Below are positions 22,122 to 33,199 of a DNA stretch of 64,000 bases, piece by piece. The notes under the pieces were generated by a model. The model was not told the origin of the DNA, searched no databases, and saw only the letters and a list, made by a program, of their open reading frames with translations. Both the position numbers and the translations under genes were made by a program. How positions within the stretch are numbered: the first letter of the stretch is position 1; every line of letters begins with the position of its first letter. Source of the stretch: Lantana camara (lineage: Eukaryota > Streptophyta > Magnoliopsida > Lamiales > Verbenaceae); assembly GCA_037501455.1 (NCBI GenBank), contig CM074863.1, positions 57,641,501 to 57,705,500 on the forward strand, in the 5' to 3' direction.

Positions 22122-24702
22122 TGTGACACCCCGACTTTCAGACCGTACAGGTATGACGTATGTGCTCATTTAAAATTATTGTTTACGCATTTTATATTTA
22201 TTCTAATTGTTTATTTGAATTATTTGAATTTACATGAAATATTTGAATTATATGTCCAAAACTTTACCTCAAATGATTTATAATATGAATTTTATCAATT
22301 TATGATATGTGAATTTAAATTGAACTTGATTTAATTTCGTTATGACCTTAATTGATCATTCATGAACCTTGAGAACTTAATTGCAATGGACTTAATTGAT
22401 CGCATTTCAAGATTTGGGGACCCACTTGCATGACTTAAATAATGGAGGGGTTTAATAGCAATTTTGGCCATTTCTTCTTTCTTCAAGTAGCATCACATTC
22501 CATTTCTTCCTTTCTCTCATACATACATTACATACACATCTTTGTTCTTGTTCCCTTGCCAACCGATCCAAAACCTTTGCCCAAGGTGTGAAGATTTCTT
22601 CTCTCAAAATCCGAATTGTGGACATTCAAGCATCATCAACATCATCTCACTCCATCTCTTGCATCTCTTTTTCATTCAAGGTAAGATGGAGATTTTGTAT
22701 GAATTCTTGGATTGAATATGTGAAGCTAGGGTTGTGGCTTGGATTGGATGATTTACTTATTTGTTGTTGGAAACATGAGTACATACTTTTAGCTTGAAGT
22801 TATGCTTAAAGACTTGGGATTTATGGACTTAGTTGATGAACTTGTATATGGGTTTGATGTTAGTAAATTTTGATGATCAATGCATGATATGAGTTTATAT
22901 GCTAGATTTTATTGTGCTTTAAGTATGGTTACATGTTTATTCAAGTTTTGGTTGCATTTGTTGGTTGTTGTTGCTGTCACGTTGCATGCCCTGTTTTTTT
23001 TCCTGTTTCGAACAGTGACACGGGCGTGTCACTTTTGTTCTCTTCAGTGTGACACGGGGGTGCAAGCTTGGTCGGGCTGATTTTCTGTACCGTGACACGG
23101 GGGTGTCACGGTTTGCTTTGTTTTGTGACACGGGCGTGTCACCTTATTTTCATGTATGTTTTCCGCTGTACCGTGACACGGGGGTGTCACGGCTTAGTAC
23201 ATTTCGGTGACACGGGCGTGTCACCCTCTGTTTCTCATGCATTTTGTTTGCATGCTACTGTACATGCACGTGTTGTATATATATTGAATATATGTAGTTG
23301 TAATTTGGTAACGTTTAAGGGTTCATTTGATATTTTCTTGTATTCATAGCATCTATTTGCATCGCCGTGCGTCTAATTGGTACATTATTGAGTCTAAGTC
23401 TCGGGTCTTGTCTTCTTTTGTTTCAGAGCCTCTTCCGGAAGTTCGTGAGCCCGAGGTTTAAGTGTTCGTTCGCCCGTTTTGCCTTCCTTCTACTTTTGCA
23501 AAGGTGAGGTTAGGATCCTTTATATTAGATAAGCGACCTAAGACCTATTACGTGTTGTTTTCTTACCCTATATGCGAATATATACCTTATATATATATTA
23601 AATACGAGTGCTTAAGCTATGTTATGATTTTGTGAAATAAGCTTTACGTTTTCGAAATTGGTATAAGTATTGGCATAAGTAAGCTATATTTTGAAATTCG
23701 TTATTCGTTTATGATATGTGTGAGCGAGTTGTACCCTGAAAGATGGGAGTTTGGTTTGATTTGGTTTGTTGGGCCCGGAGACGTGGGTAAGGAAGACCCG
23801 GGACGACCACGGGGTCGCCGGGTTTACCCCTGTGCACGCTCTCATTTGAGATATTCACGTGCGACCTAGGGAGATTGGGAAGGCGTGATATCTTGAGCCT
23901 TCGGTGAATAACCGGGGAAGGCATACCGTGGGTTAGCTACCCCGTATGTTTTTGGTAATGTAGGTGCTAGGGTTTGATTCCCGACACACCATGGATGTAA
24001 GGGTGGTTTTGTGATTTGATATTTATACCAAAGGAGTAAGGGATAGTCCGTTCTCGCCGGGCTTTTGATTATGTTCTGTTTGATAGATTATGGATCGAGA
24101 TAGGTTTTCCTTTATATTATATGCTATTTTTTTTGGAAAAATGATTTGGTATGAAAAACCCTAGCCTCGATTCATGACTATCCCCGTTGTACTATGCTCT
24201 GCTCTATATGTATTTAGGTGTGGGTGTGCGTTTAGCCCCTCACTCAGTCGAGTTTTGACTGACCCCTCTCTTTTCCCACCTTCAGTGCAGGTTGTTTCGA
24301 GCTAGGCGGGGAAGTGCGAGTCTTAGTCTTGTACTTGTGTGTCTAGGTCGAGTTGCATTCATACTTCTTGCATTTTGGATACTCTTATTATGTATTTGAT
24401 GTTAGAATTATATTTTGCTGAATTATGGGCTTTTGATGTATATACTCGATCTTTTGGGCCGTGAGGCCATTGTATATGATGTAAATGTTATTTATAGAGC
24501 TCTCTTTTCGATCCTTATGTTATTGCTTCCGCATTTATATATTTGTTTTGCGCGCTCTGTCCGTGTTTTAGCCCCGCTTAGCCTAAGGAGTGAGTGTAGG
24601 TTCCGTTCGCTTAGACTTGGATTCATGTATGGAAATACATTTCATATGTGGGTTCGGGTTTAGGTGCGGGGGATGTGGTGGCCCACCGCTCCGGGCGTCA
24701 CA
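22122..24702 (+). mobile_element. 3' LTR of Tekay-like element
   Basis: Same length as the 5' LTR (2,581 bp, offset 7,281). All three differences I can see lie within 65 bases near the 3' end (24541, 24576, 24605). TSD GTTCT follows at 24703-24707. Confidence 0.95.
23015..23224. repeat. Array of six GTGACAC palindromes, 3' LTR
   Basis: Identical to the 15734-15943 array, including the half-degenerate second copy. Confidence 0.95.
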
Positions 24703-24797
24703 GTTCTTATTTGGTGATAGCCACTTTTCAAATCAATTTTAGTGAAGATTGTAGATCCATGAAATTCATCTATCATATCATCTAACCGAGGGATAGG
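24703..24797 (-). pseudogene. Element A RT segment between two insertions
   Basis: Minus-strand translation reads [30 protein letters not shown], the RT fingers/palm region of element A, and joins 14840 on one side and 27479 on the other. 24703-24707 is the Tekay TSD copy; 24793-24797 is the left copy of the solo-LTR TSD ATAGG. Confidence 0.92.
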
Positions 24798-25520
24798 TGT
24801 AGCACCCCTTTACACGTGGAGGTACCACACCCCCGCACTACAGGTCAATCCACATACGAAATGGGCGATCCGTACATGAACCAACCTATAGCGAACGGGT
24901 GACAATGCAATACACGACAAGTTAGGCGGGATACTCGAACATGCGACATAATAAAGCGGAAGCATAAAGTAACCAATATCAAATATTTCCGTTTAGCATT
25001 TCATTTCATTTCTCATTTATCAAATAAAGTGTATTCTAACTCATCATATCAATACATTATCATCTTCCTTGAAAACAATAACGATAACTAAAATTCCGTA
25101 AAAGACAATAATAATTAAATACACGAACCACGGATGACACGACTACATGAACTAGACTCAACTCGACTCAACTCCCGCCTAGCACGCACCTGCAGTAACC
25201 TGAAAGGTGGAGGTGTCAGTCTGTGAAGACCGAGTGAGGGGTTTAATTACATATTAGCGCAAATAACATGCAAGTCATATTCTCGGGTAAAGGTTTATGA
25301 AAGATAATTATACAAGTTCAATAATAATATAACTTCGCCCGAGAGTACAACTATCAATATTAATCACTTGTTCACTTTCATGCAATCAATAAACATGCTT
25401 GCTTGTTTGTTAATCATTAGGTGATCACTCAAGTACGTTATCATGCAATCATGCAAGATTCAATTAGCACATTCATGGAATGGGAATCATGCAATCGGTA
25501 CATGGCGTGCTTGTAACATG

Positions 25521-25820
25521 ATAGGGTTTGTTCCTCCTGTGATTGGACGGACAATCATTGGCACGAAAACCAATCCAGTGCCCCCACTAAGAAGGACCTG
25601 GCCAGGGGAAACTTAGGTACACGATAGGGTTTTGTTCTTCTTGTGGTTGGACGGACAACCACTGGCAAGACCAGTCCAGCGCCCTCACTGAGGAGAACCT
25701 GGCCAAGAGAACATACGTACACGGTAGGGTATTGTTCATCTTGTGATTGGACGGACAATCATTGGCACGAAAACCAATCCAGCGCCCCCACTAAGGAGGA
25801 CCTGGCCAAGAGAACACACT
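25521..25820. repeat. Three ~100-bp tandem repeats in the solo LTR
   Basis: Units begin at about 25521, 25624 and 25724, each with GTAGGG/ATAGGG, TTGTTC, GATTGGACGGACAATCATTGG (or a close variant) and GGACCTGGCCA. The third is closer to the first than the second is. They occupy the LTR part where other families have one copy of a GACCCGGGACGACCACGG-type block. Confidence 0.85.
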
Positions 25821-26316
25821 TGCTTGCATTCATGAACATGGCATGCTTTGATGCGTGAACACTAACATGCTTTACTTGCTTGATTAATGAACAATAATAT
25901 AACTTGGAACGATAAATGATTTCATGAAAATATAACTATAAATACCTTTTGGTTAAAACAGTCACGTAAAGGTTATACGGTTCTATATAACTAGAAATTA
26001 AACCTCACCTGACAGGCGACACACGACTCGTGAATGCGTGAACGTGCTCATGATCCACAATCTCCGCCCTGGAGAATAACTGGATAAGAAACGGGACAAT
26101 GTACGTGCATGAGACAACCATTCAAGCATATTATTCATATAATGACGCACGGCGTGATCATACACGAGACATCGAGCAATACACAATGTAGCATGAAAAC
26201 ATGTTGTTTCGATATATAATCAATCATATAATAGCAATTCGGGATCAAATAAGCCATAGGAACGAGGGGTTAAAATTGTAATTTTGTGCAGAATATTTCT
26301 GCACTACCAGAGAGCT

Positions 26317-26513
26317 GGGAACGGCCGTTCCAGGTTCCAGTTCAAAGTGGGAATGGCCGTTCCCGCTGTCGGGCTCCCCGAAGATGGGAACGGCCGTTCC
26401 CGTCTGTGAGACAAGGTGGGAACGGGCGTTCCCGTCCTCGCCGCCTGACACCCTACTCAAACAATGGGAACGGCTGTTCCCCAATTGCAAAGGGGACGGG
26501 AACGGCCGTTCCC
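26317..26513. repeat. Array of six GGGAACGGCCGTTCCC palindromes
   Basis: Copies at 26317-26331, 26349-26364, 26386-26401, 26418-26433, 26466-26481 and 26498-26513. The consensus GGGAACGGCCGTTCCC is a perfect 16-bp palindrome; copies have 0-2 changes. Spacing is 32-48 bp. It lies 0.96-1.16 kb from the LTR start, the same place as the unrelated GTGACAC array of the Tekay-like LTR. Confidence 0.95.
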
Positions 26514-27473
26514 GTTACACAGAAGGTTCAGAAACAGGGGAGAAGAACAGGGGATGCACGAATACATCATCCAACCTCCCAAAACACTTATAATTCAATT
26601 CTAACAACTATAATTCGTGAAGGAGAGTATGTATACATGCTTAAGGAGCAATAATATTTAATATAAACACATAATCCAAGCTTTAATCATCAATATCTCC
26701 AACTTGAGCTCATATATCAAATTAACATATAACTCCATAAATCTCAAGAATCTTGCATGAAATTCAAGTCTAAAGCTTAAGATCATGCTTCTAACAATTA
26801 AAGCACATAATAATCCATTCAACCTCAAACCCTAGCTTCAAGAATCATTACCAAGAATTCATGAAATATCAATCCTAATACCTTGGAATGAAAACAATGG
26901 AAGAAGATGATGAGTATGGATGCTTGAGCTCGGATCATGAATTTCCTAGCAAATTATAGCTTGAAGATGATGATTTCACCATTTTCCCCTCCAAGGTTTT
27001 GGCTCGGTGAAGAGGAGCAAGGAGGAAGGTGATTTTGATGAATGAAAAATGATGATTGTGGAAGCAATGTATATAACGATATATTTGGGGCCAAAATATA
27101 ATATTTAGGATCAAACCCTCCAAGTTATTTAAGTTATACAATTAAGGATGCAAAGTTTGCAAATGATCAATTAGGTCCCTTAACATTTTCATGCAATTTA
27201 GTCCTTCCAAGGAAAGAAAATGAGCAATTAAAAACAATTGGCATTTAAATCAAATTGGACAATTAATTCATGTAACAATTAAATTTCATTTATACACGAA
27301 TTGTCAAGTTGAAATAAATATCATATAATTTCACGTAATCATGTTGAAAACAATTTATAAAAATTAATCTAACACGTTTAAATTAAATAAACGAAAATAA
27401 TAAAATAAAATCCTACCGCTCGAAACCCACATGTGTCGAGCTTACCTGACTGTCTGAAAATCGGGGCGTTACA

Positions 27474-28092
27474 ATAGGATAGCGATATTTTACCGTTATT
27501 TTGTTGACGGCTCGGCAGTCCACGCACATCCTCCACGTCCCATCCTTTTTTGGCACTAAGAGTACCGGAACCGCGCACGGACTCATGCTGTCACACACAT
27601 ATCCCTTTGCAAGCAACTCTTCAACTTGTTTCTGAAGCTCTTTCGTCTCTTGAGGGGTGCTTCGATAAGCTGGTCGGTTTGGAATGGCAGCCCCGGGAAT
27701 GAGGTCGATTTTGTTCTCTATTCCTCGTATAGGGGGTAAACCGGGTGGTATTTCCTTCGGGAATACATCCTCAAACTCCTGCGAGAGAGAAGAAACAATA
27801 CTAGGCAAGGGAGGGGTTTTGTTAGATGAAAGGAACACGTTTTATACATCATCATCATCACAAGCTTTTCCTTTTTAATCACTCCCTCAATCTCCTTTTC
27901 TTTTGTAAAGAAACTCACTTTTTTTCTTTCTTTCTTTTCAACTAGTTTCTTTTCTCCCTCTTCTTTTTTTTTACACTCTTTTTCTTTTTCACATTCCTTT
28001 TCTTTTTCTTTTTCACACTCTTTCACACTATTACAATCACTTTGTTTTGAAGAAGCCGAAATGGATTTCTTAATTTGGCATTGTGCTTCATA
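27474..28092 (-). pseudogene. Element A pol segment: charged linker to RT start
   Basis: Minus strand. A very lysine/glutamate-rich stretch (about 27900-28060) leads to the RT N-terminus: [77 protein letters not shown]. It continues at 24797 after the solo LTR. 28090-28092 is the left CACTA TSD. Confidence 0.9.
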
Positions 28093-28110
28093 CACTACAA
28101 GAAAACTGCC

Positions 28111-28700
28111 AATTTCCGACGGAATCAAGTCCGTCCGAAAATGATTATTTTTCGACGGAATACCGACGGTTTTCCGACGGAATTTGTTCAAAAATATAAA
28201 AATAAAAATAAATATTTTCCGACGGAAATTCCGTCGGTAATCCGTCGGAAACATTTCCAACGGACAATTCCGTCGGTAATCCGTCGGAAAATATAAAAAT
28301 ATAAAAATAAAAATAAAAATAAATATTTTCCGACGGAATACCGACGGTTTTCCGACGGAATTTGTTGGAAAATATAAAAACAAAAATAAATATTTTCCGA
28401 CGGAAATTCCATCGGTAATCCGTCGGAAACTATAAAATATAAAGATATAAAAATAAAAATAAATATTTTCTGACGAAAATTCCGTCGGTAATCCGTCGGA
28501 AAATATAAAAATATGAAAATAAAAATAAATATTTTCCGACGGAAATTCCGTCGGTAATCCGTCGGAAACTATAAAGATATAAAAATAAAAATAAATATTT
28601 TCCGACGGAAATTCCGTCGGTAATCCGTCGGAAACTATAAAAATATAAAAATAAAAATAAATATTTCCGACGGAAATTCCGTCGGTAATCCGTCGGAAAC
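28111..28700. repeat. CACTA subterminal repeat array
   Basis: About eight units of 70-85 bp, each with TTTCCGACGGAAATTCCGTC, GGTAATCCGTCGGAAA and an AT-rich spacer (ATAAAAATAAAAATAAAT). CCGACGG/CCGTCGG pairs are palindromic. Such subterminal motifs bind the element-encoded DNA-binding protein in En/Spm elements. A shorter set lies at the other end (29265-29490). Confidence 0.9.
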
Positions 28701-29035
28701 TAATAAATTTAATTAAATAATTTTTTTTCTAATTACTAATTTTATTTTTAAATGTACCAATATCTTATAATGTAACTTATAATTAATATATTAATTTTAG
28801 AAAAAAATCTTATTATCATACTCTATATATTTTCAATAGATCGGAGAACTCTTAATTCTAATGAGTTTTATTTTCATTTGAATAACTACTTTTAAAAAAT
28901 TCCAATAAATATGATTATATTTAATTCATATAATCATATATTTAAAATTTTATATTTTAAATTAATAACAAAACGTATTTAAATAATTATTTGAAATAAG
29001 TATATAAATATATTTAAAGACAAAATATTAACAAT

Positions 29036-29245
29036 AAGCAAGTTAGCCAAGTTGGTAAGGGGGTCACCATTCTCTCTTGGAGACCCGAGTTCGAATCCCC
29101 GCGAGCGCAATAATCGTGGGAATTAATTCTCGCATTGGGTTGGCTCGCCGAGCTCAAGCTCGGCTCGTGGCTCGTCTGAGGTGTTGGTGTGGCTTATTTC
29201 GGGGGTGGTTCGGGTCTCACAAATAATTTTTTTATTTTTTTTAGA
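29036..29245 (+). ncRNA. tRNA-like (SINE-type) segment inside the CACTA element
   Basis: TAGCCAAGTTGG (29044-29055) fits the tRNA A-box, and GAGTTCGAATCC (29087-29098) fits the B-box, 31 nt apart. GGGGGTCACC and TTGGAGACCC lie between. This is the head of a tRNA-derived SINE or a decayed tRNA gene. A T-rich run ends the segment. A full cloverleaf is not obvious, so I do not call a functional tRNA. Confidence 0.55.
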
Positions 29246-29498
29246 TTATTTACTTTTATTCTATTTTCCGACGGATTTCCGACGGATTTTCCGTCGAAAA
29301 AGTCGTTTATTATTTTTAACATTTCGTTAAAATTTCCGTCGGACCACCCTTCGGTAAATTTTTCCGAGGACTAGTTATGCGACAACAATCATCCGTCGGA
29401 AATCCATCAGAAATTCGTCGGTATTTGATGTTTCCGACGGATTTCCGACGGAATTCCGATGAACAGTGCCGTCGGAATTCCGCTGTTTTCTTGTAGTG

Positions 29499-30122
29499 AT
29501 ACACTTGGCTTGGTGGTAATGGTGGTAAAGGTGTCAAGGTGATGTTCCGCTCATCCTTGGTAAAACTATATCCATTCTTGTAGCCATCATGCACCGTTTG
29601 TCTATCAAATTGCCATGGTCTTCCAAGCAATATATGGCCAGCATGCATCGGTACTACATCATAAAAAACCTCATCCATGTATTTGCCAATTGTAAAGGAG
29701 ATAATAACTTGTTTTGTTACCTTCATTTCACCATGTTCATTGAGCCATTGGAGCTTGTAAGGTCTCGGGTGCTTCAAGGTTTTAAGGCCGAGCTTTTCCA
29801 CCATCAATTTACTAGCCACGTTCACGCAACTCCCGCTGTCAATGATCAACCCACACACTCGCTCCTTAACATGACACCTTGTGTAAAAGATGTTTTCCCT
29901 TTGTTGTTCATCCTTGTCCTCAAGAGCTTGGATATGCCAATCTCTTAGAACCACCAAACTTTGCCCCACAACCGCATGCTCAACATCACTTGCTTCATCC
30001 GATGATTCAAGGCCTACGTTATCGCCCTCACTTTTGGTTTCAAGTTCTCCATTGTCTAACAAGATCATGGCTCTCTTGTTCGGACATTGAGACATTATAT
30101 GACCTGCTCCATGACAAAGCAC
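29499..30122 (-). pseudogene. Element A zinc knuckle remnant and protease
   Basis: Minus-strand frame: GAGHIMSQCPNK (second half of a CX2CX4HX4C knuckle), an acidic linker, then the retropepsin motif LIIDSGSCVNVAS, HILLGRPW and a charged tail. Compared with copy A' a 4-base loss in the knuckle shifts the frame and removes its first cysteines. The CACTA insertion interrupts the linker after PLPPSQVY. 29499-29501 is the right CACTA TSD. Confidence 0.88.
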
Positions 30123-30804
30123 TTAATATCACGATTTCGATGTGTAGAGGTGTTACCTTTCTCAAACGAACCCCTTGTCGTAGGTGGATCCTCCTTTGGT
30201 TTTGAAGGCTTTTCGGCTATTTTTGGAGAAGAATTCCACTTTGGTTTACAGGTATTCGAATCATCACGCTTAACCATAGTCCGTCCTTTCTTAATTTGTC
30301 TTTCCACCTTGATAGCCATATGGACCACTTCTTCGAGTTCAACATAGTGATCAAGTTCCACTACATTGGCGATATCTCGGTTGAGACCACATATGAACCG
30401 AGCCATGGTTGCCTCACGGTCTTCCTCAATATTTGCTCGACTCATTGCCAGCTCCATTTCTTTGTAGTATTCCTCTACCGTTTTGAACCCTTGCCTCAAA
30501 CTTTGCAACTTAAGGTGTAGGTCCCGATAGTAGTGAGGAGGTACGAACCTCTTCCTCATAACCACCTTCTTCTCATCCCACGTTTCAATAGGGTACTCAC
30601 CACTTCTTCGTCTACATATCACCACTTGATCCCACCATACAATAGCATAATCCGTAAAGGATGCGGCTGCAAGCTTTACCTTTTTTTTTCTGCCGAATAG
30701 TTGTGGCAGTCATAAATTAACTCCACCTTTCGTTCCCCCTTCGATGTAAGCTTTCGGGTCATTTTGTCCTTTGAAGGAAGGAATAGAAAGCTTGATAGAT
30801 CCGA
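30123..30804 (-). pseudogene. Element A gag, C-terminal two-thirds
   Basis: Minus strand: WWDQVVICRRRSGEYPIETW, RKRFVPPHYYRDLHLKLQSL, GFKTVEEYYKEMELAM and FICGLNRDIANVVELDHYVE are standard retrotransposon Gag features. A T-run near 30680 shifts the frame upstream. The frame breaks at 30801-30804 (TCGG on the minus strand), where the rest of the gene has moved to 45915-46240 by inversion. Confidence 0.88.
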
Positions 30805-30888
30805 CACCCACACACGTATACATATAGAGCAAAGCACGTATTAAAGAAAGACTATGAACTGGGGTAGGGTTTTTGGATACCAAAACTC
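30805..30888 (-). mobile_element. Fragment of LTR X, inverted
   Basis: Its reverse complement reads GGTATCCAAAAACCCTACCC ... TTTGCTCTATATGTATAC, GTGTGTGGGTG, and joins 46241 (TGCGTTAGCCCCTTCACTC) to give the standard LTR text without a gap. LTR Z begins at 30889 with candidate TSD AACTC before it. Confidence 0.85.
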
Positions 30889-33199
30889 TGATGCCTCGCG
30901 TCTTCGTACGTACAGGTATGACGTCACGAGAGGGTTACTTGCGCTTTTAAATTATTTAATTATGAAATTATACATTAATTTTAATGTTTACATGCTATTT
31001 TAAAATAATATGAAAAATTTGTTTAGCTTATGAATATGAATTTGAATGTTTATGCCTTTATGACTTCGAACGTGAACCGTATGCATGAGCTATGTGAGTT
31101 ATGAACATGATTATATTCTCGTTACATATTTTAGAACTTGTTTGATTTGGTTTTTAAATCGTTTTTGTGAAACGGGACAAAAAGGGGCTAAAGATCATTT
31201 AGCACACCTTGGGTTCCGAGCACCGTAACTTGAACTCGGGAATTCGAATTCGAATTCCATCACAACCATTGGACTTATTTCAATGATTCGGAGCCAATGG
31301 AATTATCCTCATAATTTTTTGAGCCCATTTGATCCTCCAAAATTGGCCCAAACCGAACAGCTTGTACCGGTTAATACTATCGTACCCATTTTGGCCATAT
31401 CCGACCCGTTTTAGCTCTAAATGACCCATTTCTTAAACCCTTATCTTCCTAACTTAACCTTTAACTGATCTTGGTTGCCTATTTTCGAGCTACACAGAAG
31501 AAAGAAAGAAAAAGATCAGCTCCAAGGCTACAAAAGAAATCCTATCACTATTCACCAATGGAGGATTTTGAGCTCATATCCTCACCAATCATCATCCAAT
31601 TCAAGAGGTAAGGTTAGATCCTTGTTCTACACCCTCTTATGCTTCTTTTCATCGATGATTTGTTAAATTTGAGCTTGGTTTCATGACGTTATGATCAATA
31701 TGATGAATAGTGAGGGTTTTGTAGGAAATTGGAATCATATGCATCTATTTCTTGGTTTAAAGCTTGATTCATGATCACTTGAGCTTCCTTTATACTTTTA
31801 TGAACTTGTATTTGATGATTCTTGATTGTGGGATGAGATGCCATTGTTGATCTTGAGCTTGAATGTATGAAAACTTGAAGTATTTGCTTCCTTTAATGAT
31901 CTAATCTGTTATACATGTAATATACTATGTTTTGAGGTGCTCTTGATGTGTTTTTGGGTTGGAATCGGACTTTGGGAGGTTTGGGACTTTGGGGACCTTT
32001 CCCCATCAAAGCTTTTTTGCCATTTTTCTTGCTCCAGGGGAGGCCTAACGGCGTTACCCCCAAAGGCCTAACGACCATTACTCAAGTCAGGAAGTCAAAG
32101 ACTGCCTAACGGCCATTACACTTTCACAGACCCACTTTCCTAACGATCGTTACCTATTCAAATGAACTTCGATTGACCTAAATTTTTAACCACATAAACC
32201 TTTTGAAGTCTAGAACATTATCTAATTGGAATCACCTTAAAATTCATCCTGGTTTGTGAAACATTTGAAAATTTTGTCGACACTGCGCTGGAATTCTGCA
32301 ATTATCTAACTTCAAACCTACACCATTTTTACATCGCTTTGAACTATGATTCAAGCCATATATCATTGGAAATACCTGCTTGTCTAGTTTCATTTCCAAC
32401 AAACAAAACTTAATTCCAACTTCTAGAACTCGAGATATTCCCATTTTCCTACAACTTGCGCATTTTCAAAAACTGTCAGCTTTTACTAAAATCCATTCCC
32501 TTGCGCTCCTTTCACTTCCTTGACTTTTGTATGTGTTTAAATAGATCTCTTTTGCTTCAAACTTGTATCTATGACATTGATAGCTTATTGAATGATATGT
32601 TATGATATTCTTATGAATTTTATGGTTCGATTTTTGGGTTGTAAACGTGATTTTTTGCATGAACATTTAAATGCTACAATTTGACCTCCCTTGAAACCCT
32701 TGCATTCTTTATGTGTTTAGTGGATTCATTTCATCTCTAAATGATTCATATGCATTGTTAACATGTATTATAACTTGTTATGAATTGAATATTAAATGAA
32801 TGATTGATATTGGATGAAAGAATGGTAATGAATGGACGCGATTTATTCGTGTAATGAATGAATATATTGATTACGTGTCTAAGTGACATTAATTGTGACA
32901 TGAACATCTTCATAGCACATTGTTATTGCTCATGCATGTCTTATCATGTTATAGAATTGTTGTGCCTCATATATGGTTCTTTTGGAGTCTTGAGTCTCAC
33001 GAATGCACAGTATTATCTTTTTTAATAGTTTTCTCTAGGGCGAAGACGTGTCGGGGTCATAGGCTATCTTCAAGTCTTTTTATCTTCTTGGTTTTGTTTA
33101 TTAAGGTGTAGTCAGGTGGGTTTCTCTTCTATTAGTTATAAACTGACCCGATATATCCAACGTCGAAGTTTTAAGCCAAAGTATTATTTATATATATCA
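30889..33199 (+). mobile_element. Gypsy LTR 5' part (LTR Z), interrupted by element B
   Basis: Starts TGATGCCTCGCGTCTTCGTAC and has the usual ...ACAGGTATGACG landmark. It contains a perfect 20-bp palindrome GGAATTCGAATTCGAATTCC (31239-31258), donor-like AG|GTAAGG (31608), four TAACG palindromes (32046-32152) and acceptor-like TTCTCTAG (33038). It is cut at 33199 by the B LTR. No protein-coding capacity. Confidence 0.75.
32046..32152. repeat. Four TAACGRYCRTTA palindromes in LTR Z
   Basis: Copies: TAACGGCGTTA (32046-32056), TAACGACCATTA (32069-32080), TAACGGCCATTA (32107-32118) and TAACGATCGTTA (32141-32152, perfect). Each is preceded by CC. The array lies 1.16-1.26 kb from the LTR start. Confidence 0.85.

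Larger units (their letters stand above)
14841..24702 (+). mobile_element. Full-length Tekay-like chromovirus (9.86 kb)
   Basis: A complete Ty3/gypsy element: 5-bp TSD GTTCT, two 2,581-bp LTRs beginning TGTGACACCCC and ending GGGCGTCACA, PBS at 17431, gag-pol in one frame (17618-22093), and PPT at 22109. Domain order PR-RT-RNase H-INT-chromodomain identifies a chromovirus; the very long LTRs and Gag style fit the Tekay (Del) lineage. The LTRs differ at only three positions that I can see (17260/24541, 17295/24576, 17324/24605), so the insertion is recent. Two in-frame stops interrupt gag-pol. It sits in the RT gene of element A. Confidence 0.95.
24798..27473 (-). mobile_element. Solo gypsy LTR (2.68 kb)
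   Basis: A single LTR, minus strand, TGTAACGCCCCGATTTTC (27473) to ...GGGTGCTACA (24798), flanked by TSD ATAGG (24793-24797 and 27474-27478). No PBS, PPT or internal sequence lies beside it; both flanks are element A RT. It is therefore the product of LTR-LTR recombination after insertion. It carries landmarks of the other gypsy LTRs (AGGTGAGGTTT near 26009, GTAAGC near 27445), three tandem units (25521-25820) and a palindrome array (26317-26513). Confidence 0.95.
28093..29498 (+). mobile_element. Non-autonomous CACTA (En/Spm-type) transposon
   Basis: Ends CACTACAAGAAAACTGC and, at the right, the inverted CACTACAAGAAAACAGC, flanked by a 3-bp duplication ATA (28090-28092 and 29499-29501). The uninterrupted copy of the host sequence near 38800 shows a single ATA at this site, confirming the empty target. 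No transposase frame is present in 1,406 bp, so it needs enzyme in trans. It contains a subterminal repeat array and a tRNA-like segment. Confidence 0.95.

Noticed and set aside
29036..29245. Functional tRNA gene
   Set aside because: A- and B-boxes are present, but a complete cloverleaf and anticodon arm are not evident.
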